The notes beneath the pieces are model-generated. The model was not told where the DNA came from. It worked only from the letters and a program-made list of their open reading frames with translations, and ran no database searches. Shown here in pieces: positions 18,351 to 25,442 of a stretch of DNA of 64,000 nt (within the stretch, counting starts at the first letter, position 1; each line of letters starts with the position of its first letter). The stretch comes from Chryseobacterium sp. SN22 (GTDB lineage Bacteria > Bacteroidota > Bacteroidia > Flavobacteriales > Weeksellaceae), in contig NZ_VTSX01000005.1 in assembly GCF_008329705.1 (NCBI RefSeq), forward strand, positions 62,001-126,000, read 5' to 3'. Position numbers and translations under genes: made by a program.

Positions 18351-18507
18351 ATTAAAAGAATTGGATGTAGATTTCATCGGAGATGGAAAGCCATTGACAA
18401 AACAGGAGGAACATAAAATAAGTGATTTTCTCAGTAATAATAAAAAAAGTAACGATATTAAATTTACAGAAAAAGTAAATAAAAAGAAGACTGAAAAAAC
18501 AACTTAA
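18340..18507 (+). CDS. Small 55-residue partner of the GNAT-like gene
   Basis: A short ORF whose ATG (18340) lies inside the last codons of the upstream broken gene, overlapping it by 11 bases (ATGAAAAATAA). This is strong evidence of translational coupling. The protein is charged and lysine-rich, contains LDVDFIGDGKPLTKQEEH and a C-terminal Lys-rich tail, and has no signal peptide or membrane segment. The size, charge and coupling are typical of an antitoxin or small regulatory partner, but that role is an inference. The ORF itself appears intact although its partner is interrupted. Confidence 0.6.
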   Translation: MKNKLKELDVDFIGDGKPLTKQEEHKISDFLSNNKKSNDIKFTEKVNKKKTEKTT

Positions 18508-18808
18508 AAAAGTTCAGAAGTTATCTGTATATTAATGAAAGATACGACTTCTTATTAATTCATCTATAAATCTTTCTGAAAAAAAATCAGGTTTTATAAA
18601 TAAGTTACAATAAAAATACTTTTATAAAGCACTCTTTCAAATGGCGATTAAGAAAGATAAAAAAACCTACGGAGTACGGAGTACGAATGTAGCTAAACTG
18701 TACAAATACTATGCAGGTGCACTGATCAGGAGAAATTAATTTCTCTTACCTGGCCGGTTTGACCACATTTAATATCCTGCTTTACTTCCTGGTCCATTAT
18801 TATTTTAA

Positions 18809-18837
18809 AAATCTGCAGAATCCGCTAAATCTGCGAG
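18809..18837. repeat. Dispersed CTGC-rich repeat, second copy
   Basis: Matches 10656-10683 over most of its length, ending in the shared ATCTGCGAG. It lies in non-coding DNA. Confidence 0.5.
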
Positions 18838-18923
18838 CGTATATTTCAAAATTAAAGTTTGAAATATACTGTAAAATATAAAATTATAACAACTAATTAG
18901 GCTCCTGAAAAGATCAATATCAC

Positions 18924-18931
18924 TACATTTG
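18924..18931 (+). promoter_or_regulatory. -7 promoter box TACATTTG of the exonuclease gene
   Basis: Exact TAnnTTTG match 17 bases before the GTG start at 18948. The leader would be only about 10 bases, which is short but common in this group. No clear -33 box. Confidence 0.5.
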
Positions 18932-18947
18932 TATTTAAACATTTCCC

Positions 18948-19592
18948 GTGAATTCTTACCTTTTATTTATCGATACGGAAACCACCGCAGTTCCCAAACG
19001 CTGGGATCTGCCGTATTCCGATACCGGAAACTGGCCCTCTGCGGTTCAGGTGTCCTGGATCATCTGTTCGGAAGACGGGACGGAGATAAAAAAGGAAGAC
19101 CGGTACATCTTTGAAGAAGATCTGGTGATCAGCGAAGGCTCTTTCAGGGTGCACGGCATTACCGAAGAATTCCTGAGATCAAGAGGGAAAAGCAGAAGGG
19201 AAGTGCTGAATGATCTTGCCGCAGATATTATAAAATACAATCCTTTAGTTGTCGGCCATTTCCTGGAATTTGACCTGCACATCCTGTCAGCTGATTTCCT
19301 GAGAGCGCAATTGCCGAATCCTTTCGGAAACAGCCGCTTTTACTGTACGATGCTGAAAAGCCATCAATACAGGTCAGGAACTTCAAAAACCGGTATGCGT
19401 CTGCCGCAGCTCTATCGTCTCCTTTTAAATGATAAAGCAGAACCTTCCCATAATGCGATTGTTGATGCCGGAATGACGGCCCGCTGTTTTTTTGAAATCC
19501 GGCGTCAAAATCAAATGACTGAGAAAGATCTTGAAGAAAACAACCGTATGATTGCCGATACATTACATTTTTCCGTTTTAAAATCCCAATAA
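18948..19592 (+). CDS. 3'-5' exonuclease, DEDDh (DnaQ) family
   Basis: A stand-alone 3'-5' exonuclease of the DnaQ/RNase T superfamily. D9 and E11 in FIDTETTA form the first metal-binding motif, HFLEFDLHIL holds the second Asp, and SHNAIVDAG gives the closing His and Asp (DEDDh type). It has 214 residues and no polymerase domain. The start is GTG at 18948, supported by the nearby -7 box and by the motif lying at the very N-terminus. The next gene begins 4 bases after the stop codon, so the two are cotranscribed. This exonuclease plus CBS/DUF294 pairing is, as far as I recall, common in many bacteria, but the biological role is not clear. Confidence 0.88.
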   Translation: MNSYLLFIDTETTAVPKRWDLPYSDTGNWPSAVQVSWIICSEDGTEIKKEDRYIFEEDLVISEGSFRVHGITEEFLRSRGKSRREVLNDLAADIIKYNPLVVGHFLEFDLHILSADFLRAQLPNPFGNSRFYCTMLKSHQYRSGTSKTGMRLPQLYRLLLNDKAEPSHNAIVDAGMTARCFFEIRRQNQMTEKDLEENNRMIADTLHFSVLKSQ

Positions 19593-19596
19593 ATTT

Positions 19597-21501
19597 ATGG
19601 AACATCTGATCCCGCTTTTACAAAGAACCCCGCCTTTCAGCCTTTTGCCGGAAAGCGTGTTGCAGGAAGTCTCCGAAAGCATGCAGAAAAGAACTTTTCC
19701 TAAAGAAACACTGGCATATCGTCAGGAAGTTACGGAAATGGAGGGCGTCGATGTGATTATGGAAGGCGAATACGAAACCTTCTTCTTTGATGCTTCCCAG
19801 AATAAAAGATCCATCGAAATTCACCATTCACCATATTGTTTCGGAGGAATATCAGTAGTGCTGAACAGGGTCCGTGCCTTAAAATCGGTGATGGCGAAGA
19901 AAGGAACGGTGGTGTATACCCTTCCCAAAAAGGAATTTACGGAACTCTGCAATGCCTACGAGGATTTCTTCCATTATTTCACTTCGGATTTCGGAAAGAA
20001 AATGCTGGATGAGGAATTTGCGCACTTTGTGAAGACCCCGGCGTCGTTTGAGGAAAGTTATTTTGCGGCGGACCAGCTGTATTCCAGGAAAATAGAAAGC
20101 ATTGCTTTTAAAGATATCGTTTCATGTGCCGAAAATACACCCATTTTTGAAGCGGCCCGGATCATGGCGAAAAACAAGGTAAGCTGTCTGTTCATCAGGC
20201 AGGAAAACAGCCGGAAAATCATTGGTTACGTAACGGATATAACCTTGCGTGACAATGTGATTGCCCAATGTATCGATCCTCAGAAAGCGGTGAAGGAAGT
20301 AATGGATAATCCCATTGTTTCTATTTCCAGCGATGCCTATCTCTACGAAGCGGTACTGATGATGTTCAAAACCAAGACCCGGTATTTACTGGTGGAGAAA
20401 GACGGCGAGATGGCAGGATTTCTTAGCAGAAACCGCTTGCTGAGCGAACAGGCACAGTCGCCGCTGGTCTTTATCCAATCGGTTAAGCAGGCCGGAACTC
20501 CGGCAGAACTCCGGAAAAAGTGGCTTCAGGTTCCGGATATGATCAATCAGCTGCTGGGCCGTGGCGTTCACGGGGAAATTGCCAGCCAGATCATTACCAC
20601 CATTGCCGATACCATCACGGTAAAAGTGATTGAAAACGTGATCCGCCAGATTGGGAAACCGCCGGCGAAATTCGTGTTCATGGTCACCGGAAGCGAAGGA
20701 CGGAAAGAGCAGACTTTGAGCACCGATCAGGACAACGGCATCATTTACGAAGACAAAGCGAATGAACAGCGCGAAATGGTACGCGAATACTTTCTCGATT
20801 TTGCCAAAAGGGTTTCGGATGACCTGAATACCATCGGTTTTGTATACTGCAAAGGCGAATTCATGGCCAGCAATCCGAAATGGACCCATTCGCTGTCCCA
20901 CTGGAAAAGGAATTACGAAGAATGGATCAATGAAACCGTTCCTGAGAATGCAATGAAATTTTCTACCCTTTTCGACTGCCGTTATATCTACGGGGAAGAA
21001 TCCATTATCAACGAACTGAAAGATTTCATACAGGACCAGCTTCGCGTTCCGAATGAAAGGTTTTTTACTTTTATTGCCAAAAATGCCCTCCAGTACGAAG
21101 CACCTTTGACCTTTTTTAAAAGGATCAGGACGCAGACGATCGGTAAAGCGGAAGTTTTCGACATCAAAACGGCCATGAGCCCGATTGTCGACCTGCTCAG
21201 GGTGTACGCGTTGAAAAACGGGATCAATAATGAAAATACCGGGGAACGGATGAAAAAATTGCAGAAAGCAGGCGTTTTCAGCAAAGAACAATACCAGGAA
21301 CTGCATCATTCGTATTATTACCTGATGGCATTGCGTTTGAAAAACCAGGTGCATCAGATTAATATCGAAAAGAAAATGCCGGACAATTACATTGAGATCA
21401 GCCGTCTTACCAAAATCGAACGCGTGACCCTGACCGAGATTTTCAAGACTATCAGCAACTTCCAGCAGGGCATTCGGATGAAATTTACCGGAAGCCTCTA
21501 A
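19597..21501 (+). CDS. Cyclic-nucleotide-binding-like, CBS and DUF294 nucleotidyltransferase protein
   Basis: A cytosolic multi-domain signalling-type protein. Residues 1-130 resemble a cyclic-nucleotide-binding beta fold. Two CBS repeats lie at about 165-275. A DUF294 domain related to the GlnD nucleotidyltransferase begins near residue 305, with the active-site signature GSEGRKEQTLSTDQDNG near residues 365-381 (GS...D-x-D). A helical DUF294 C-terminal domain covers about 465-620. All expected metal-binding acids are present, so it may be an active nucleotidyltransferase that senses adenine nucleotides through CBS. It is tightly coupled to the exonuclease before it. The target is unknown. 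Confidence 0.87.
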   Translation: MEHLIPLLQRTPPFSLLPESVLQEVSESMQKRTFPKETLAYRQEVTEMEGVDVIMEGEYETFFFDASQNKRSIEIHHSPYCFGGISVVLNRVRALKSVMAKKGTVVYTLPKKEFTELCNAYEDFFHYFTSDFGKKMLDEEFAHFVKTPASFEESYFAADQLYSRKIESIAFKDIVSCAENTPIFEAARIMAKNKVSCLFIRQENSRKIIGYVTDITLRDNVIAQCIDPQKAVKEVMDNPIVSISSDAYLYEAVLMMFKTKTRYLLVEKDGEMAGFLSRNRLLSEQAQSPLVFIQSVKQAGTPAELRKKWLQVPDMINQLLGRGVHGEIASQIITTIADTITVKVIENVIRQIGKPPAKFVFMVTGSEGRKEQTLSTDQDNGIIYEDKANEQREMVREYFLDFAKRVSDDLNTIGFVYCKGEFMASNPKWTHSLSHWKRNYEEWINETVPENAMKFSTLFDCRYIYGEESIINELKDFIQDQLRVPNERFFTFIAKNALQYEAPLTFFKRIRTQTIGKAEVFDIKTAMSPIVDLLRVYALKNGINNENTGERMKKLQKAGVFSKEQYQELHHSYYYLMALRLKNQVHQINIEKKMPDNYIEISRLTKIERVTLTEIFKTISNFQQGIRMKFTGSL

Positions 21502-21525
21502 TGTTTTCGGTAATTAAAAAATATA

Positions 21526-22314
21526 ATGATGGATGTCTATTTTAAAAAACCGGACAGCAAATTGCTGTCAGAGTATATTGAAGGCTTTTATCTGCTGACT
21601 AATGAAAAAGAAGATTCCGGATTTTCCTACCAGACCTTTCCGAATAATTTCCAGATGGTAACCTTTCTCCTTAACGGTACAGCAAGCAAAGAAGGTAATC
21701 TGATACAAGTGATGCCTTCAGGCAATCCAGTCTCGGCTTATTTTATCAACCATTATGCTTCGCCCATGAAGATCGAATATTTCGGGAAGGTAAAAGAGCT
21801 CACCATTTATTTCAAGCCTTTAGGATTACATCAGTTTGTGTCTCAAATCGAAAATCATGAACAGTTTGAAAATTTTAACCTGTTCCATGATTTTGAATCA
21901 GGCATCTGGAACATCCTAAGTGCTGAAAATCCCAGAGAATCTTTATCGGAACTGGAAAATTATTTTGCTAACCGATTCGTTTTAAAAAAAATAGATCTTA
22001 TTACAAACCTCGTCAAAGAAATCGAATACCTTGATATGGCAAGCCTGTCGCTGAAATACAATATCTCAAGACAATACATCAATTATTTGTTTCACCGCTA
22101 TCTGGGAAAGTCTCCGCGGGATTTTAAACGGATCCAGAGATTCATACAGTCTGCAAAGAGTAAAGAAATAAGCTTAACCCATAAAGGACTTGATGCCTGG
22201 TTTTATGATCAGTCGCATTTCTCGAAAGAAATCAGAAACATTACAGGGTATCAGCCCAAATTATTCTTTAAAAATATACATTTTATGACCTCTAATCCAT
22301 GGATGTTGGCCTGA
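21526..22314 (+). CDS. AraC-family transcriptional regulator
   Basis: A 262-residue regulator with a C-terminal AraC-type double helix-turn-helix at about residues 165-255, including LSLKYNISRQYINYLFHRYLG and the second helix pair around DQSHFSKEIRNITGYQP. The N-terminal half (MMDVYFKKPDSKLL to about 150) resembles the ligand-sensing domain found in AraC proteins of Bacteroidota with an unknown effector. It follows the DUF294 gene by 24 bases but is probably functionally separate. There is no direct evidence that it controls arabinose genes. ATG 21526 or the next codon, ATG 21529, could be the start. Confidence 0.85.
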   Translation: MMDVYFKKPDSKLLSEYIEGFYLLTNEKEDSGFSYQTFPNNFQMVTFLLNGTASKEGNLIQVMPSGNPVSAYFINHYASPMKIEYFGKVKELTIYFKPLGLHQFVSQIENHEQFENFNLFHDFESGIWNILSAENPRESLSELENYFANRFVLKKIDLITNLVKEIEYLDMASLSLKYNISRQYINYLFHRYLGKSPRDFKRIQRFIQSAKSKEISLTHKGLDAWFYDQSHFSKEIRNITGYQPKLFFKNIHFMTSNPWMLA

Positions 22315-22317
22315 GTT

Positions 22318-22325
22318 TACATTTG
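22318..22325 (+). promoter_or_regulatory. -7 promoter box TACATTTG of the lipoprotein gene
   Basis: Exact TAnnTTTG match 47 bases before the lipoprotein start codon. It lies just after the AraC-regulator stop. Confidence 0.55.
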
Positions 22326-22371
22326 TACAATTTCCGTTATATCATTTAAAGCAATTTTGCATGAAAATCTT

Positions 22372-23034
22372 ATGAAAAACGTATTGGTCTTTATTTTTTG
22401 CCTTACAATTCTCGGTTGTGCTTCCCATAAAATGTCTGAAAATGAAAAGGCATCTGTGCTGAAAGAATTGAAATACATCTCTGAGATAGATCAGAGATAT
22501 GCAGGAATTCCGCCTAAAGAAGTCATGGAAAAGTATGGAGAAGAAAAAGGATGGCAGATTTTTATCAGTAAAAGAGACAGTGTGGGTAATGACAATCAGG
22601 AAAGAATCAAGCGACTGTATGAACGTTACGGCTATCTCGGATTTGATAAAGTAGGATCGAATGAAACCGACTTCTGGATTTCAGTACAGCATGCGGACAA
22701 TGATATCGACTTCCAAAAGAAAATGCTGAAAGCTTTAAGAAAAGAGATCAGAAGAAACAATGCCCCGAAGTTACATTATGCCATGCTTGAAGACCGGATT
22801 GCTATCAATACCGATCAGAAACAGAGATTCGGTTCGCAGGTGACCTATAATAAACTGGGACAGGCTGTTCCTAAAAACGGACTTATCGACAGCGCCCATG
22901 TAGAGCAACTTAGAAAAGAATATGATATGCCGTCCTTTAAAAAATATTACAATGATATGACCATCATGCATTATGAAATGAATAAAGAGAATCTTAACAA
23001 AAGAGGAATTCATGAGCCTCATCTTTATAAATAG
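22372..23034 (+). CDS. Putative lipoprotein, DUF6624-like
   Basis: A 220-residue protein with a lipoprotein signal ending at C16 in LTILGCASHK, so likely anchored to a membrane. I chose ATG 22372 rather than the TTG at 22357 because the signal peptide begins there. The mature part contains FWISVQHADNDIDFQKKML, then LEDRIAINTDQKQRFGSQV, which resembles the DUF6624 family pattern (a conserved QHAD and a R-x-G-T/S-Q segment). Function is unknown. It does not belong to the sugar locus on present evidence. Confidence 0.65.
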   Translation: MKNVLVFIFCLTILGCASHKMSENEKASVLKELKYISEIDQRYAGIPPKEVMEKYGEEKGWQIFISKRDSVGNDNQERIKRLYERYGYLGFDKVGSNETDFWISVQHADNDIDFQKKMLKALRKEIRRNNAPKLHYAMLEDRIAINTDQKQRFGSQVTYNKLGQAVPKNGLIDSAHVEQLRKEYDMPSFKKYYNDMTIMHYEMNKENLNKRGIHEPHLYK

Positions 23035-23132
23035 CCGGATTAAAATATTCAAAGAGCGCCTTAACTGCAATTCTTCAATATCATCCTGTAACAATTCAGA
23101 AGGGTCCTTCACTAATTAGTAAAAACAAACCT

Positions 23133-23858
23133 ATGAAACTGTTAAAACTTCTTCCTGTATTGCTGTTTTTACAGCCGGCTTTTTCAAATGCTCAGCAGCC
23201 GGTTCAGACACCGGAAAAAAATCAGGTAGACCGTTCGCTGGTCAGAAACGAAGATTACTCTATGGCCTGGTATGCACTCAAGGATACGGCAAAAGTTGAA
23301 ATCGGAAAAGTAGATACCCGGATCCTGAAATCAGATAAGAGTATTACAGTAAATACGACGGTTAAAATGAAGAACATGCCGGACTGGAAAGATGAAACCG
23401 TAGCGGAATTCTCGAATTTTGCTCCGGTGAAACATACGTCTTTTAATGTTCAGCGCGATATGCTGCTGGATTTCGGAAAGAAAAATACTGTGACAGGATA
23501 TTATCTTGACAAAACGAAAAATGAAAAGACCGAAATTAATGAAGCTACCGAAGGAAAATTCTTCGACAGTAATCTGTATACCCAGCTGATCCGCTGGCTG
23601 CCGCTGAAAGAAGGCTATACTACTGAAATGGCCATTTTCGATTACAATCCTGCTTCCGGAAAAGGCATCATGAAAGCGTATATCACCGGGACAAAAAAAG
23701 GAACGTACAAAAACAAGCCGGTCTGGATGGTTTCCGTAACGGATGATATCTCTCAGCAAAAAGCCGTAAGCACCTATTTCATCGACAGCAAAACCCTTGA
23801 ACTTCTGAAACAGGAAGTGGATATGGGACCGAGAAAAATGGTGATGGAAAGATTATAG
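23133..23858 (+). CDS. Secreted protein of unknown function
   Basis: A 241-residue exported protein with a signal peptide (residues 1-20, cleavage after SNAQ). The body is mostly beta-strand and contains a tail, YFIDSKTLELLKQEVDMG, that resembles the last strand of DUF3108-like or outer-membrane lipoprotein-sorting-like proteins. No catalytic motif is visible. It follows the lipoprotein gene by 98 bases and a strong hairpin ends it. The family name is a tentative impression only. Confidence 0.6.
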   Translation: MKLLKLLPVLLFLQPAFSNAQQPVQTPEKNQVDRSLVRNEDYSMAWYALKDTAKVEIGKVDTRILKSDKSITVNTTVKMKNMPDWKDETVAEFSNFAPVKHTSFNVQRDMLLDFGKKNTVTGYYLDKTKNEKTEINEATEGKFFDSNLYTQLIRWLPLKEGYTTEMAIFDYNPASGKGIMKAYITGTKKGTYKNKPVWMVSVTDDISQQKAVSTYFIDSKTLELLKQEVDMGPRKMVMERL

Positions 23859-24229
23859 TTCCTCATTATTAATACAAAACCCTTTCAGCATTTTGAATAC
23901 TGAAAGGGTTTGTATTTTAAATTAATCTGAATGAAGATTGAAAAACATAAAAGCTAATTTAATGTTGATTCAATCAATAGCACTTAAGCAATTTAAAAAT
24001 CAGAAATTGTACAGAATTCTATGTTCTGGTTTTGATTCGGGTATTTATCTTTGTTTTGCAGCATTACAACCTTTTATGGCTTCGCCTCCGCTGAGCCAAA
24101 AGGATTACGGCTAAATGAGGAAGTATAAAAATCAAAGATTTTGAGAACTTTTGCAGACTTTTTCAGCATCCCGTATTTAACTGTATTATGCAGTATAAAA
24201 ATCTTCTGTTTCTTTTGTGGTTGAAAAAA
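23859..24229. other. Intergenic region between convergent genes
   Basis: Beyond the terminator at 23877-23911 no gene is evident. A TATCTTTG element at 24046-24053 matches the -7 consensus but no ORF follows. A bulged hairpin (CCTTTTATGGCT / AGCCAAAAGG) lies at 24070-24103. Confidence 0.5.
23877..23911 (+). terminator. Terminator after the secreted protein gene
   Basis: A perfect 12-bp inverted repeat (AAACCCTTTCAG / CTGAAAGGGTTT) with an 11-base loop. The T-run is interrupted, so it may be only partly efficient. Confidence 0.7.
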
Positions 24230-24916
24230 TTACATTTTAAACATAAACCCCTGAGAAATCTTTTTGTTGTATTTCTTTTCATCGAAGCGGTAGAGGAAAG
24301 ATCCTTTTTTGGAGGAAGTCATATCTTTTTCATCCGTTTTCACCAGGATATCCATTCCGGTGATCTTGCTGGTAAAATTCCGTTTGTCGAAGGTTTCGCT
24401 GAAAATCGCTTCATACAGATTCTGAAGGTCTTTCATTGTGAATTTTTCCGGAAGCAGCTCGAATCCGATCGGCCGAGTAGAAGCCCGCCTTCTCAGCCTC
24501 AGGACCGCATCTTTTACCATTTCGTTATGATCGAATATCAAATTCGGCGCGTTCTGGAGTTCAAACCACTGGGCGTTGTAGTTTTCATTGATCTGAAGAT
24601 CCTTTTCAATGTGGATCAGGGCGTAATAGGAAATTGAAATAATCCGTGCCGTTGGTTCCCGATCGATTTCAGTATAGGAATTCAGCTGTTCCAGGTAAAT
24701 GTTTTCTAGTCCGGTAAGCGTATGGAGGACGCGTTGGGCTGCATCATCAGCCGTTTCCTCGTTTCCGACGAATCCGCCCATCAGCGACCATTCTCCCAGC
24801 TGGGGCTCGAAATTCCTTTTGACCAGGAGAATCTTAAGATGCTCTCCGTCAAATCCGAATATAATGCAGTCTACCGCAACCAAATGTCTGGGATATTGGG
24901 AATAATCCTGTTCCAT
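24230..24916 (-). CDS. NrtR-type Nudix transcriptional regulator (AraR-like candidate)
   Basis: A 228-residue protein with an N-terminal Nudix fold (about 10-140) and a C-terminal winged-helix region (about 150-225). The Nudix box is dead: where an active enzyme has R-E-x-x-E-E, this has RVLHTL (62-67), so the catalytic glutamates are gone. This is the hallmark of Nudix-derived regulators such as NrtR. In Bacteroides the L-arabinose regulator AraR is a Nudix-family protein, which makes this a strong candidate regulator of the surrounding arabinose genes. The evidence is family similarity plus location beside the GH127 operon. It transcribes divergently from GH127 and has its own -7 box at 24931-24938. 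The effector, perhaps arabinose or a sugar phosphate, is inferred. Confidence 0.8.
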   Translation of the reverse strand: MEQDYSQYPRHLVAVDCIIFGFDGEHLKILLVKRNFEPQLGEWSLMGGFVGNEETADDAAQRVLHTLTGLENIYLEQLNSYTEIDREPTARIISISYYALIHIEKDLQINENYNAQWFELQNAPNLIFDHNEMVKDAVLRLRRRASTRPIGFELLPEKFTMKDLQNLYEAIFSETFDKRNFTSKITGMDILVKTDEKDMTSSKKGSFLYRFDEKKYNKKISQGFMFKM

Positions 24917-24930
24917 CGTTTTATTTTATA

Positions 24931-24938
24931 CAAAGATA
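24931..24938 (-). promoter_or_regulatory. -7 promoter box TATCTTTG of the Nudix regulator gene
   Basis: Read on the minus strand this is TATCTTTG, an exact consensus match 14 bases before the regulator start codon. Confidence 0.6.
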
Positions 24939-25116
24939 AAGCTTTTAAGACGGGAAGGCCGGAAACAAATGTGTTTTTTACACTTTTGTACGGAATCTTT
25001 TCTATTCTGTGAAAATATTGGCTCTCAGAATCATTTTTGGGAACTGTTAATGCGTTTTATATCTGAAAAAACGATGTAAAACCCATTAAATCTATATGAA
25101 TGCAATGTTAAAATTA

Positions 25117-25131
25117 TGTTAAAGTTTAACA
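25117..25131. promoter_or_regulatory. Palindrome TGTTAAAGTTTAACA
   Basis: A perfect palindrome of two 7-bp arms with a one-base centre between the Nudix regulator and GH127. A TGTTAAA half-copy lies 12 bases upstream. It could be a protein-binding site. No other copy was noticed in the window. Confidence 0.35.
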
Positions 25132-25418
25132 ATTTGTAAAATCAGGTGATGAGAAATCATCTTTCAGGCTTAATCTTAAAAATACGATAAGTATTTCCGG
25201 ATATAATTAACAATTTTATATAAATTCATCTTATCTGTTTTAAATAGTGCCGGTTTGGGAGTATTCATCTGATTCATTTGATTATTGATAATCTTATTTT
25301 TTATGATAAGGTAGAGCGGTCTTGCCTGTTGTAAGGTCCGGTAGAAATAGGGTTTTTGACGGGTTTGCCTCCTCGTTTTTCCAAATTGTTTTATATATAG
25401 ATTCTTTCTGTTATTTTA

Positions 25419-25439
25419 GAAATGTTGAAATAACATTTA
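25419..25439 (+). promoter_or_regulatory. Weaker candidate operator, copy D
   Basis: GAAATGT, 7 bases, ACATTTA. The right half matches the operator consensus exactly, the left half differs at two positions. It ends 3 bases before the GH127 start codon, so if real it would act by blocking translation-proximal transcription or is fortuitous. Confidence 0.35.
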
Positions 25440-25442
25440 TTA

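Larger units (their letters stand above)
18508..18947. other. Intergenic region with possible gene debris
   Basis: No convincing gene. A 32-codon ORF (18641-18739, beginning MAIKKDKKTYGV) and, after it in another frame, an open segment that reads like a membrane helix (YLAGLTTFNILLYFLVHYY) could be debris of a decayed gene. A dispersed CTGC-rich repeat lies at 18809-18837 and the -7 box of the exonuclease gene at 18924-18931. Confidence 0.4.
24917..25442. other. Divergent intergenic region between the Nudix regulator and GH127
   Basis: Contains the minus-strand -7 box of the regulator (24931-24938), a perfect palindrome TGTTAAAGTTTAACA at 25117-25131, and a candidate operator at 25419-25439. 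There is no gene. The long gap suits shared control of the two divergent transcripts. Confidence 0.6.

Noticed and set aside
24188..24637. 149-codon plus-strand ORF
   Set aside because: Lies antisense over the Nudix regulator and has no family features.
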